In this document: positions 31,401 to 44,700 of the stretch, piece after piece
How the letters are laid out: every line of letters starts with the position of its first letter
How positions within the stretch are numbered: the first letter of the stretch is position 1
Assembly (NCBI GenBank): GCA_039602395.1
Contig: JBCNJP010000025.1
Location: 39,421,355 to 39,485,354, forward strand
Source: Deinandra increscens subsp. villosa
Lineage: Eukaryota; Streptophyta; Magnoliopsida; Asterales; Asteraceae
Direction of reading: 5' to 3'
Length of the DNA: 64,000 bases
The notes under the pieces: generated by a model
Told to the model about the DNA's origin: nothing
Database searches by the model: none
Seen by the model: the letters and a program-made list of their open reading frames with translations, nothing else
Position numbers and translations under genes: made by a program

Positions 31401-33880
31401 CAATAAGTTGTGTTTATGACCAATGATGGCCCAATAAGGTGTGTTTAGGGTCAATGAGGGTCAGTTTGGACCAATGAGTCCCAATAAGGTGTGTATATAA
31501 CCAATTAGTTGTGCATAGGGCCAGGGTAACAAGGATCAGTTGGGATAATAATGGCCCAATAAGGTGTGTATATAATCAATAAGTTGTGTTTAGGACCAAT
31601 GATGGCCAATAAGTTATGTTTAGGACCAATGATGGCCTAATAAGGTGTGTTTAGGGCCAATGAGGGTCAGTTGAGACCAATGAGTCCAAATAAGGTGTGT
31701 ATATAACCAATAAGTTGTGCATAGGACCAAAAAGGTGTGTTTAGGGGCAACGGGGGTCAGTTGGGACCAATGATGGCCCAATAAGGTGTGTGTATAACCA
31801 ATAATTTGTGCATAGGACCAAAAAGGTGTGTTTAGGGGCAACGAGGGTTAGCTGGGACAAATGATGGCCCAATAAGGTGTGTATATAACCAATATGTTGT
31901 GTTTAGAATCAATGATGGCCAATAATTTATGTTTAGGACCACTGATAGCCTAATAAGGTGTGTTTAGGGGCAATGAGAGTCAGTTGGGACCAATGAGTCC
32001 CAATAAGGTGTGTTTAGGGGCAAAGAGGGTAAATTAGGGCCAATGATGACCCAATAAGGTGTGTATATAACCAATAAGTTGTGTGTAGGACCTATGATGG
32101 CAAATAAGTTGTGTTTAGGACCAATTATGGCCCAATAATGTGTGTTTAGGGGAATTGAGGGTCAGTTGGGACTAATGAGTCCCAATAAGGTGTGTATATA
32201 AATAATAAGTTATGCATAGGACCAATAAGTTGTGTTTAGAGGCAACGAGGTTCAGTTGGGACCAATGATGGCCCAATAAGGTGTGTATATAACCAATAAG
32301 TTGTTTTTAGGACCTATTATGGCCCAATAAGGTATGTTTAGGGGAAATAAGGGTCAGTTGGGACCAATGAGTCCCAATAAGGTGTGTATATAACCAATAT
32401 GCTGTGTTTAGAATCAATGATGGCCAATAATTTATGTTTAGGACTACTGATAGCCTAATAAGGTGTGTTTAGGGGCAATGAGAGTCAGTTGGGACCAATG
32501 AGTCCCAATAAGGTGGGTTTAGGGGCAAAGAGGGTAAATTGTGGCCAATGATGACCCAATAAGGTGTGTATATAACCAATAAGTTGTGTGTAGAACCTAT
32601 GATGGCAAATAAGTTGTGTTTAGGACCAATTATGGCCCAATAATGTGTGTTTAGGGGAAATGAGGGTCAGTTGGGACCAATGAGTCCCAATAAGGTGTGT
32701 ATATAAACAATAAGTTATGCATAGGACCAATAAGTTGTGTTTAGAGGCAGCGAGGTTCAGTTGGGACCAATGATGGCCCAAAAAGGTGTGTATATAACCA
32801 ATAAGTTGTTTTTAGGACCTATTATGGCCCAATAAGGTCTGTTTAGGGGAAATAAGGGTCAGTTGGGACCAATGAGTCCCAATAAGGTGTGTATATAACC
32901 AATATGTTGTGTTTAGAATCAATGATGGCCAATAATTTATGTTTAGGACCACTGATAGCCTAATAAGGTGTGTTTAGGGGCAATGAGAGTCAGTTGGGAC
33001 CAATGAGTCCCAATAAGGTGTGTATATAACCAATAAGTTGTGTGTAGGCCCTATGATGGCAAATAAGTTGTGTTTAGGACCAATAAGTTGTGTTTAGAGG
33101 CAACGAGGTTCAGTTGGGACCAATGATGGCCCCATAAGGTGTGTATATAACCAATAAGTTGTGTTTAGGACCAATTATGGCCCAATAAGGTGTGTTTAGG
33201 GGAAATAAGGGTCAGTTGGGACCAATGCGTCCCAATAAGTTGTGAATATGACCAATAAGGTGTGTTTAGGGGCAACGAGGGCCAGTTGGGACCAATGATG
33301 ACCCAATAAGGTCGGTATATAACCCATAAGTTGTGTTAAAGACCAATGATGGCCAATAAGTTGTGTTTAGGACCAATGATGGCCTAATAAGGTGTGTTTA
33401 GGGGCAATGAGGGTCAGTTGCGACCAAGAGTCCCAATAAGGTGTGTATATAACCAATAAGTTCTACATAGGACCAAAAAGGTGTGTTTAGGGGCAACGGG
33501 GGTCAGTTGGGACCAATGATGGCCCAATAAGGTGTGTATATAACCAATAACTTGTGCATAGGACCAAAAAGGTGTGTTTAGGGGCAACGAGGGTTAGCTG
33601 GGACAAATGATCGCCCAATAAGGTGTGTATATAACCAATATGTTGTGTTTAGAATCAATGATGGCCAATAATTTGTGTTTAGGACCACTGATAGCCTAAT
33701 AAGGTGTGTTTAGGGGCAATGAGGGTCAGTTGGGACCAATGAGTCCCAATAAGGTGTGTTTAGGGGCAAAGAGGGTAAATTGGGGCTAATAATGACCCAA
33801 TAAGGTGTGTATATAACCAATAAGTTGTGTGTAGGACCTATGATGGCAAATAAGTTGTGTTTAGGGCCAATTATGGCCCA
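22450..33880. repeat. Rearranged left-family higher-order blocks (2.6-kb and 6.07-kb spacings)
   Basis: 22450-23570 recurs at about 25068-26188 (offset 2,618 bp), sharing the rare AAGTTCTGTTTAGAGG. About 22.6-24.95 kb recurs at about 28.7-31.0 kb (offset 6,065 bp; anchors 22965 and 29030, 23187 and 29252, 24411 and 30476, 24633 and 30698). 27599-28200 resembles 31108-31700, offset about 3.5 kb. These overlapping offsets show repeated unequal exchange, not one regular HOR. Confidence 0.75.
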
Positions 33881-33899
33881 ATAATATGTGTTTAGGGGA

Positions 33900-36800
33900 A
33901 ATGAGGGTCAGTTGGGACTAATGAGTCCTAAGAAGGTGTGTATATAAACTATAAGTTATGCATAGGACCAATAAGTTGTGTTTAGAGGCAACGAGGGTCA
34001 GTTGGGACCAATGATGGCCCAATAAGGTGTGTATATAACCAATAAGTTGTTTTTAGGACCTATGATGGCAAATAAGTTGTGTTTAGGACCAATTATGGCC
34101 CAATAAGGTGTGTTTAGGTGAAGTGAGGGTCAGTTGGGACCAATGAGTCCCAATAAGGTTTGTATATAACCAATAAGTTGTGCATATGACCAATAAGGTG
34201 TGTTTAGGGGCAACGAGGGCCTGTTGGGATCAATGATGACCCAAAAGGTCGGTTTATAACCCATAAGTTGTGTTAATGACCAATGATGGCCAATAAATTG
34301 TGTTTAGGACCAATAATGGCCCAATAAGGTGTGTTTCGGGTCAATGATGGTCAGTTGGACCAATGAGTCCCAATAAGGTGTGTATATAACCAATTAGTTG
34401 TGCATAGGACGAGGATAACAAGGGTCAGTTGGGATGATGATGGCCCAATAAGGTGTGTATATAACCAATAAGTTGTGTTTAGGACCAATGATGGTCAATA
34501 AATTATATTTAGGACCAAAGATGGCCCAATAAGGTGTGTTTAGGGGCAATGAGGGTCAGTTACGACCAATGAGTCCCAATAAGGTGTGTATATAAACAAT
34601 AAGTTGTGCATAGGACCAGGGTAACAAGGATCAGTTGGGATAATGATGGCCCAATAAGGTGTGTATTTAACCAATAAGTTGTGTTTAGGACCATTGATGG
34701 CCAATAAGTTACGTTTAGGACCAATGATGGCCCAATAAGGTGTGTTTAGGGGCAATGAGGGTCAGTTGAGACCAATGAGTCCCAATAAGGTGTGTATATA
34801 ACCAATAAGTTATGTATAGAACCAAAAAGATGTGTTTAGGGGCAACGGGGGTCAGTTGGGACCAATGATGGCCCAATAATGTGTGTATATAACCAATAAT
34901 TTGTGCATAGGACCAAAAAGGTGTGTTTACTAGCAACGAGGGTCAGCTGGGTCCAATAATTTGTGTTTAGGACCACTGATAGCCTAAGAAGGTGTGTTTA
35001 GGGGCAATGAGGGTTAGTTGGGACCAATGAGTCCCAATAAAGTGTGTTTAGGGGCAAAGAGGGTCAATTGGGGCCAATGAAGACCCAATAAGGTGTGTAT
35101 ATAACCAATAAGTTGTGTGTAGGACCTATGATGGCGAATAAGTTGTTTTTAGGACCAATTATGGGCCAATAATGTGTGTTTATGGGAAATGAGGGTCAGT
35201 TGGGAACAATGAGTCCCAATAAGGTGTGTATATAAACAATAAGTTGTGCATAGGACCAATAAGTTGTGTTTAGGGGCAACGAAGGTCAGTTGGGACCTAT
35301 GATGGGCCAATAAGGTGTGTGTTTAACCAATAATGTGTTTTTAGGACCAATGATGGCAATAAATTGTGCTTAAGACCAAGTATGGCCCAATAAGGTGTGT
35401 TTAGGGGCAATGAGGGTCAGTTGGACCAATGATTTCCAAAAAGGTTTGTTTAGGGCAATGAGGGTTAGTTGGGACCAATGGGTCCCAATAAGGTGTGTCT
35501 ATAACCAATAAGTTGTGCATAGGACCAATAAGGTGTGTTTAGGGGCAACAAGGGCCAGTTAGGACCAATGATGACCCAATAAGGTCGGTATATAACCCAT
35601 AAGTTGCGTTAAAGAGCAATGATGGCCAATAAGTTGTGTTTCGGACCAATGATGGCCCAATAAGGTGTGTTTAGGGTCAATGAGGGTCAGGTGGGACCAA
35701 TGAGTCCCAATAAGGTGTGTATATAACCAATTAGTTGTGCATAGGACGAGGATAACAAGGGTCAGTTGGGATGATGATGGCCCAATAAGGTGTGTATATA
35801 ACCAATAAGTTGTGTTTAGGACCAATGATGGTCAATAAATTATATTTAGGACCAAAGATGGCCCAATAAGGTGTGTTTAGGGGCAATGAGGGTCAGTTAA
35901 GACCAATGAGTCCCAATAAGGTGTGTATATAACCAATAAGTTGTGCATATAACCAAAAAGGTGTGTTTAGGGGCAACGAGGGTCTGTTGGGATCAATGAT
36001 GGCCCAATAAGGTGTGTTTAGGGACAATGAGGGTCAGTTAAGACCAATGAGTCCCAATAAGGTATGTATATAACCAATAATTTGTGCATAGGACCAAAAA
36101 GGTGTGTTTTTGGTCAACGAGGGTCAGTTGGGATAATCATGGCCCAATAAGGTGTGTTTATTAGCAATATGTTGTGTTTAGAATCAATGATGGCCAATAA
36201 TATGTGTTAGGACCAATGATAGCCTAATAAGGTGTGTTTAAGGGCAATGAGGGTCAGTTGGGATAAATGAGTCCCAATAAGGTGTGTTTAGGGGTAAAGA
36301 GGGTCAATTGGGGCCAATGACGACCCAATAAGGTGTGTATATAACCAATAAGTTGTGTGTAGGACCTATGATGGCAAATAAGTTGTGTTTAAGACCAATT
36401 ATGGCCCAATAATGTGTGTTTAGGGTAAATGAGGGTCAGTTGGGACCAATGAGTCCCAATAAGTTGTGTTTAGGGTTAACGAGGGTCAGCTGGGATCAAT
36501 AATGGCCCAATAAGGTGTGTATATAACCAATAAGTTGTTTTTAGGACCAATGATGGCCAATAAGTTGTTTTTAGGACCAATGATGGCCAATAAGTTGTGT
36601 TTAGGACAAATTATGGCCCAATAAGGTATGTTCAGGGGCAATGAGGGTCCGTTGGACCAATGAGTCCCAAAAAGGTTTGTTTAGGGCAATGAGGGTTAGT
36701 TGGGACCAATGAGTCCCAATAAGGTGTGTATATAACCAATAAGTTGTGCATAGAAGCAAAAATATGTGTTTAGGGTCAACGGGGGTCTGTTGGGACCAAT

Positions 36801-39800
36801 GATGGCCCAATAAGGTGTGTATTTAACCAATAATTTGTGCATAGGACCAAAAAGGTGTGTTTAGGGGCAACGAGGGTCAGCTGGGACCAATGATGGCCCA
36901 ATAAGGTGTGTATATAACCAATATGTTGTGTTTAGAATCAATGATGGCCAATAATTTGTGTTAGGACCACTGATAGCCTAATAAGGTGTGTTTAGGGGCA
37001 ATGAGGGTCAGTTGGGATCAATGAGTCCCAATAAGGTGTGTTTAGGGGCAAAGAGGGTCAATTGAGGCCAATGACGACCTAATAAGGTGTGTATATAACC
37101 AATAAGTTGTGTGTAGGACCTATGATGGCAAATAAGTTGTGTTTAGGACCAATTATGGCCCAATAATGTGTTTAGGGGAAATGAGGGTCAGTTGGGACCA
37201 ATGAGTCCCAATAAGTTGTGTTTAGGGGCAACGAGGGTCAGTTGGGACCAATGATGGCCCAATAAGGTGTGTATATAACCAATAAGTTGTTTTTAGGCCC
37301 AATGATGGCCAAAAAGTTGTTTTTAGGAACAAGGATGGCCAATAAGTTGTGTTTAGGACCAATTATGGCCCAATAAGGTGTCTTTAGGGGCAATGCGGGT
37401 CAGTTGGACCAATGAGTCCCAAAAAGGTTTGTTTAGGGAAATGAGGGTTAGTTGGGACCAATGGGTCCCAATAAGGTGTGTCTATAACCAATAAGTTGTG
37501 CATAGGACCAATAAGGTGTGTTTAGGGGCAACGAGGGCCAGTTGGGACCAATGATGACCCAATAAGGTCGGTATATAACCCATAAGTTGCGTTAAAGACC
37601 AATGATGGCCAATAAGTTGTGTTTAGGACCAATGATTGCCCAATAAGGTGTGTTTATGGTCAATGAGGGTCAGGTGGGACCAATGAGTCCCAATAAGGTG
37701 TGTTTATAACCAATTAGTTGTGCATAGGACGAGGATAACAAGGGTCAGTTGGGATAATGATGGCCCAATAAGGTGTGTATATAACCAATAAGTTGTGTTT
37801 AGGACCAATGATGGTCAAAAAATTATATTTAGGACCAAAGATGGACCAATAAGGTGTGTTTAGGGGCAATGAGGGTCAGTTAAGACCAATGAGTCCCAAT
37901 AAGGTGTGTATATAACCAATAAGTTGTGCATATGACCAAAAAGGTGTGTAATGGGCAACGAGGGTCTGTTGGGACCAATGATGGCCCAATAAGGTGTGTT
38001 TAGGGGCAATGAGGGTCAGTTAAGACCAATGAGTCCTATATAACCAATAATTTGTGCATAGGAACAAAAAGGTGTGTTTAGGGGCAACGAGGGTCAGCTG
38101 GGACCAATGATGGCCCAATAAGGTGTGTCTATAACCAATATGTTGTGTTTAGAATCAATGATGGCCAATAATTTGTGTTAGGACCAATGATAGCCTAATA
38201 AGGTGTGTTTAAGGGCAATGAGGGTCAGTTGGGATAAATGAGTCCCAATAAGGTGTGTTTAGGGGTAAAGGGGGTCAATTGGGGCCAATGACGACCCAAT
38301 AAGGTGTGTATATAACCAATAAGTTGTGTGTAGGACCTATGATGGCAAATAAGTTGTGTTTAGGACCAATTATTGCCCAATAATGTGTGTTTAGGGGAAA
38401 TGAGGGTCAGTTGGGACCAATGAGTCCCAATAAGTTGTGTTTAGGGGCAACGAGGGTCAGTTGGGATCAATAATGGCCCAATAAGGTGTGTATATAACCA
38501 ATAAGTTGTTTTTAGGACCAATGATGGCCAATAAGTTGTTTTTAGGACCAATGATGGCCAATAAGTTGTGTTTAGGACAAATTATGGCCCAATAAGGTGT
38601 GTTTAGGGGCAATGAGGGTCAGTTGGACCAATGAGTCCCAAAAAGGTTTGTTTAGGGCAATGAGGGTTAGTTGGGACTAATGAGTCCCAATAAGGTGTGT
38701 ATATAACCAATAAGTTGTGCATAGGAGCAAAAATGTGTGTTTAGGGGCAACGGGGGTCTGTTGGGACCAATGATGGTCCAATAAGGTGTGTATTTAACCA
38801 ATAATTTGTGCATAGGACCAAAAAGGTGTGTTTAGGGGCAACGAGGGTCAGCTGGGACCAATGATGGCCCAATAAGGTGTGTATATAACCAATATGTTGT
38901 GTTTAGAATCAATGATGGCCAATGATTTGTGTTAGGACCACTGATAGCCTAATAAGGTGTGTTTAGGGGCAATGAGGGTCAGTTGGGATCAATGAGTCCC
39001 AATAAGGTGTGTTTAGGGGCAAAGAGGGTCAATTGGGGCCAATGACGACCTAATAAGGTGTGTATATAACCAATAAGTTGTGTGTAGGACCTATGATGGC
39101 CGATAATTTGTGTTTAGGACCACTAATAGCCTAATAAGGTGTGTTTAGGGGAAATGAGGGTCAGTTGGGACCAATGAGTCCCAATAAGTTGTGTTTAGGG
39201 GCAACGAGGGTCAGTTGGGACCAATGATGGCCCAATAAGGTGTGTATATAACCAATAAGTTGTGTTTAGGACCAATGATGGCCAATATGTTATGTTTAGG
39301 ACCAATGATGGCCCAATAAGGTGTGTTTAGGGGCAATGAGGGTCAGTTGAGACCAATGAGTCCCAATAAGGTGTGTATATAACCAATAAGTTATGTATAG
39401 GACCAAAAAGGTGTGTTTAGGGGCAACGGGGGTCAGTTGGGACAAATGATGGCCCAATAAGGTGTGTATATAACAATAATTTGTGCATAGGACCAAAAAG
39501 GTGTGTTTATGGGCAACGAGGGTCAGCTGGGACCAATAATTTGTGTTTAGGACCACTGATAGCCTAATAAGGTGTGTTTAGGGGCAATGAGGGTCAGTTG
39601 TGACCAATGAGTCCCAATAAGGTGTGTTTAGGGGCAAAGAGGGTTAATTGGGGCCAATGACGACCCAATAAGGTGTGTATACAACCAATAAGTTGTGTGT
39701 AGGACCTATGATGGAAAATAAGTTGTGTTTAGGACCAATTATGGCCCAATATTGTGTGTTTAGGGGAAATGAGGGTCAGTTGGGACCAATGAGTCCCAAT

Positions 39801-41008
39801 AAGGTGTGTATATAAACAATAAGTTGTGCATAGGACCAATAAGTTGTGTTTAGGGGCAACGAGGGTCAGTTGGGACCAATGATGGCCCAATAAGGTGTGT
39901 ATATAACCAATAAGTTGTTTTTAGGACCAATGATGGCAATAAGTTGTGTTTAGAACCAATGATGGCCAATAAGTTATGTTTAGGAACAATGATGGCCCAA
40001 TAAGGTGTGTTTAGGGGCAATGAGGGACAGTTCAGACCAATGAGTCCCAATAAGGTGTGTATATAACAAATAAGTTCTGCATAGGACCAAAAAGGTGTGT
40101 TTAGGGGCAACGGGGGTCAATTGGGACCAATGATGGCCCAATAAGGTGTGTATATAACCAATAATTTGTGCATAGGACCAAAAAGGTGTGTTTAGGGGCA
40201 ACGAGGGTCAGCTGGGACCAATGATGGCCCAATAAGGTGTGTATATAACCAATATGTTGTGTTTAGAATCAATGATGGGCAATAATTTGTGTTTAGGACC
40301 ACTGATAGCGTAATAAGGTGTGTTTAGGGGCAATGAGGGTCAGTTGGGATCAATGAGTCCCAATAAGGTGTGTTTAGGGGCAAAGAGGGTCAATTAGGGC
40401 CAATGACGACCCAATAAGGTGTGTATATAACTAATAAGTTGTGTATAGGACCTATGATGGCAAATAAGTTGTGTTTAGGACCAATTATGGCCCAATATTG
40501 TGTGTTTAGGGGAAATGAGGGTCTGTTGGGACCAATGAGTCCCAATAAGGTGTGTATATAAACAATAAGTTGTGCATAGGACCAATAAGTTGTGTTTAGG
40601 GGCAACGAGGGTCAGTTGGGACCAATGATGGCCCAATAAGCTGTGTATATTACCAATAAGTTGTTTTTAGGACCAATGATGGCCAATAAGTTGTGTTTAG
40701 GACCAATTATGGCCCAATAAGGTGTGTTTAGGGGCAATGAGGGTCAGTTGGACCAATGAGTCCCAAAAAGGTTTGTTTAGGGGAATGAGGGTTAGTTGGG
40801 ACCAATGAGTCCCAATAAGGTGTGTATATAACCAATTAGTTGAGCAGAGGACCAATAAGGTGTGTTTAGGGGCAACGAGGGCCAGTTGGGACCAATGATG
40901 ACCCAATAAGGTCGGTATATAACCAATGACGGCCCAATAAGGAGTGTATATAACCAATAAGTTGTGTTTAGGACCAATGATGGCAAATAAGTTATGTTTA
41001 GGACCAAT
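33900..41008. repeat. 7.1-kb satellite block, copy 1
   Basis: Nearly collinear with 41771-48943. Anchors at 34540, 36601, 39296, 39850 and 40390 recur exactly 7,937 bp later. Offset is 7,871 bp before about 34380 and 7,935 after about 40720. In stretches compared by eye identity is about 99% (for example two differences in about 190 bp from 36601). Inside, a shorter block repeats at about 1.97-1.98 kb (GGGTCCC at 35480 and 37463; TTAGGACAAATTATGG at 36601 and 38572). Confidence 0.85.
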
Positions 41009-41770
41009 TATGGCCCAATAAGGTGTGTTTAGGGACAATGCGGGTCAGTTGGACCAATGAGTCCCAAAAAGGTTTGTTTAGGGAAATGAGGGTTAGTTGG
41101 GACCAATGAGTCCCAATAAGGTGTGAATATAACCAATTAGTTGTGCAGAGGACCAATGAGGTGTGTTTAGGGGCAACGAGCGCCAGTTGGGACCAATGAT
41201 GACCCAATAAGGTCGGTATATAACCAATGATGGCCCAATAAGGTGTGTATATAACCAATAAGTTGTGTTTAGGACCAATGATGGCTAATATGTTATGTTT
41301 AGGACCAATGATGGCCCAATAAGGTGTGTTTAGGGGCAATGAGGGTCAGTTGAGACCAATGAGTCCCAATAAGGTGTGTATATAACCAATAAGTTATGTA
41401 TAGGACCAAAAAGGTGTGTTTAGGGGCAACGGGGGTCAGTTGGGACAAATAATGGCCCAATAAGGTGTGTATATAACAATAATTTGTGCATAGGACCAAA
41501 AAGGTGTGTTTATGGGCAACGAGGGTCAGCTGGGACGAATAATTTGTGTTTAGGACCACTGATAGCCTAATAAGGTGTGTTTAGGGGCAATGAGGGTCAG
41601 TTGTGACCAATGAGTCCCAATAAGGTGTGTTTAGGGGCAAAGAGGGTCAATTGGGGCCAATGACGACCCAATAAGGTGTGTATATAACCAATAAATTGTG
41701 TGTAGGACCTATGATGGAAAATAAGTTGTGTTTAGGACCAATTATGGCCCAATAATGTGTGTTTAGGGGA

Positions 41771-44700
41771 AATGAGGGTCAGTTGGGACTAATGAGTCCT
41801 AATAAGGTGTGTATATAAACTATAAGTTATGCATAGGACCAATAAGTTGTGTTTAGAGGCAACGAGGGTCAGTTGGGACCAATGATGGCCCAATAAGGTG
41901 TGTATATAACCAATAAGTTGTTTTTAGGACCTATGATGGCAAATAAGTTGTGTTTAGGACCAATTATGGCCCAATAAGGTGTGTTTAGGTGAAGTGAGGG
42001 TCAGTTGGGACCAATGAGTCCCAATAAGGTTTGTATATAACCAATAAGTTGTGCATATGACCAATAAGGTGTGTTTAGGGGCAACGAGGGCCAGTTGGGA
42101 TCAATGATGACCCAAAAGGTCGGTTTATAACCCATAAGTTGTGTTAATGACCAATGATGGCCAATAAATTGTGTTTAGGACCAATAATGGCCCAATAAGG
42201 TGTGTTTCGGGTCAATGATGGTCAGTTGGACCAATGAGTCCCAATAAGGTGTGTATATAACCAATTATTTGTGCAGAGGACCAATAAGGTGTGTTTAGGG
42301 GCAACGAGGGCTAGTTGGGACCAATGATGACCCAATAAGGTCGGTATATAACCAATAAATTGTGTTAAAGACCAATGATAGCCCAATAAGGTGTGTATAT
42401 ATCAATAAGTTGTGTGTAGGACCAATGATGGAAAATAAGTTGTGTTTAGGACCAATTATGGCCCTATAAGGTGTGTTTAGGGGCAATGAGCGTCAGTTAC
42501 GACCAATGAGTCCCAATAAGGTGTGTATATAAACAATAAGTTGTGCATAGGACCAGGGTAACAAGGATCAGTTGGGATAATGATGGCCCAATAAGGTGTG
42601 TATTTAACCAATAAGTTGTGTTTAGGACCAATGATGGCCAATAAGTTACGTTTAGGACCAATGATGGCCCAATAAGGTGTGTTTAGGGGCAATGAGGGTC
42701 AGTTGAGACCAATGAGTCCCAATAAGGTGTGTATATAACCAATAAGTTATGTATAGAACCAAAAAGATGTGTTTAGGGGCAACGGGGGTCAGTTGGGACC
42801 AATGATGGCCCAATAATGTGTGTATATAACCAATAATTTGTGCATAGGACCAAAAAGGTGTGTTTACTAGCAACGAGGGTCAGCTGGGTCCAATAATTTG
42901 TGTTTAGGACCACTGATAGCCTAAGAAGGTGTGTTTAGGGGCAATGAGGGTCAGTTGGGACCAATGAGTCCCAATAAAGTGTGTTTAGGGGCAAAGAGGG
43001 TCAATTGGGGCCAATGAAGACCCAATAAGGTGTGTATATAACCAATAAGTTGTGTGTAGGACCTATGATGGCGAATAAGTTGTTTTTAGGACCAATTATG
43101 GGCCAATAATGTGTGTTTATGGGAAATGAGGGTCAGTTGGGAACAATGAGTCCCAATAAGGTGTGTATATAAACAATAAGTTGTGCATAGGACCAATAAG
43201 TTGTGTTTAGGGGCAACGAAGGTCAGTTGGGACCTATGATGGGCCAATAAGGTGTGTGTTTAACCAATAATGTGTTTTTAGGACCAATGATGGCAATAAA
43301 TTGTGCTTAAGACCAAGTATGGCCCAATAAGGTGTGTTTAGGGGCAATGAGGGTCAGTTGGACCAATGATTCCCAAAAAGGTTTGTTTAGGGCAATGAGG
43401 GTTAGTTGGGACCAATGGGTCCCAATAAGGTGTGTCTATAACCAATAAGTTGTGCATAGGACCAATAAGGTGTGTTTAGGGGCAACGAGGGCCAGTTAGG
43501 ACCAATGATGACCCAATAAGGTCGGTATATAACCCATAAGTTGCGTTAAAGAGCAATGATGGCCAATAAGTTGTGTTTAGGACCAATGATGGCCAAATAA
43601 GGTGTGTTTAGGGTCAATGAGGGTCAGGTGGGACCAATGAGTCCCAATAAGGTGTGTATATAACCAATTAGTTGTGCATAGGACGAGGATAACAAGGGTC
43701 AGTTGGGATGATGATGGCCCAATAAGGTGTGTATATAACCAATAAGTTGTGTTTAGGACTAATGATGGTCAATAAATTATATTTAGGACCAAAGATGGCC
43801 CAATAAGGTGTGTTTAGGGGCAATGAGGGTCAGTTAAGACCAATGAGTCCCAATAAGGTGTGTATATAACCAATAAGTTGTGCATATAACCAAAAAGGTG
43901 TGTTTAGGGGCAACGAGGGTCTGTTGGGATCAATGATGGCCCAATAAGGTGTGTTTAGGGACAATGAGGGTCAGTTAAGACCAATGAGTCCCAATAAGGT
44001 ATGTATATAACCAATAATTTGTGCATAGGACCAAAAAGGTGTGTTTTTGGTCAACGAGGGTCAGTTGGGATAATCATGGCCCAATAAGGTGTGTTTATTA
44101 GCAATATGTTGTGTTTAGAATCAATGATGGCCAATAATATGTGTTAGGACCAATGATAGCCTAATAAGGTGTGTTTAAGGGCAATGAGGGTCAGTTGGGA
44201 TAAATGAGTCCCAATAAGGTGTGTTTAGGGGTAAAGAGGGTCAATTGGGGCCAATGACGACCCAATAAGGTGTGTATATAACCAATAAATTGTGTGTAGG
44301 ACCTATGATGGCAAATAAGTTGTGTTTAAGACCAATTATGGCCCAATAATGTGTGTTTAGGGTAAATGAGGGTCAGTTGGGACCAATGAGTCCCAATAAG
44401 TTGTGTTTAGGGTTAACGAGGGTCAGCTGGGATCAATAATGGCCCAATAAGGTGTGTATATAACCAATAAGTTGTTTTTAGGACCAATGATGGCCAATAA
44501 GTTGTTTTTAGGACCAATGATGGCCAATAAGTTGTGTTTAGGACAAATTATGGCCCAATAAGGTTTGTTCAGGGGCAATGAGGGTCAGTTGGACCAATGA
44601 GTCCCAAAAAGGTTTGTTTAGGGCAATGAGGGTTAGTTGGGACCAATGAGTCCCAATAAGGTGTGTATATAACCAATAAGTTGTGCATAGAAGCAAAAAT

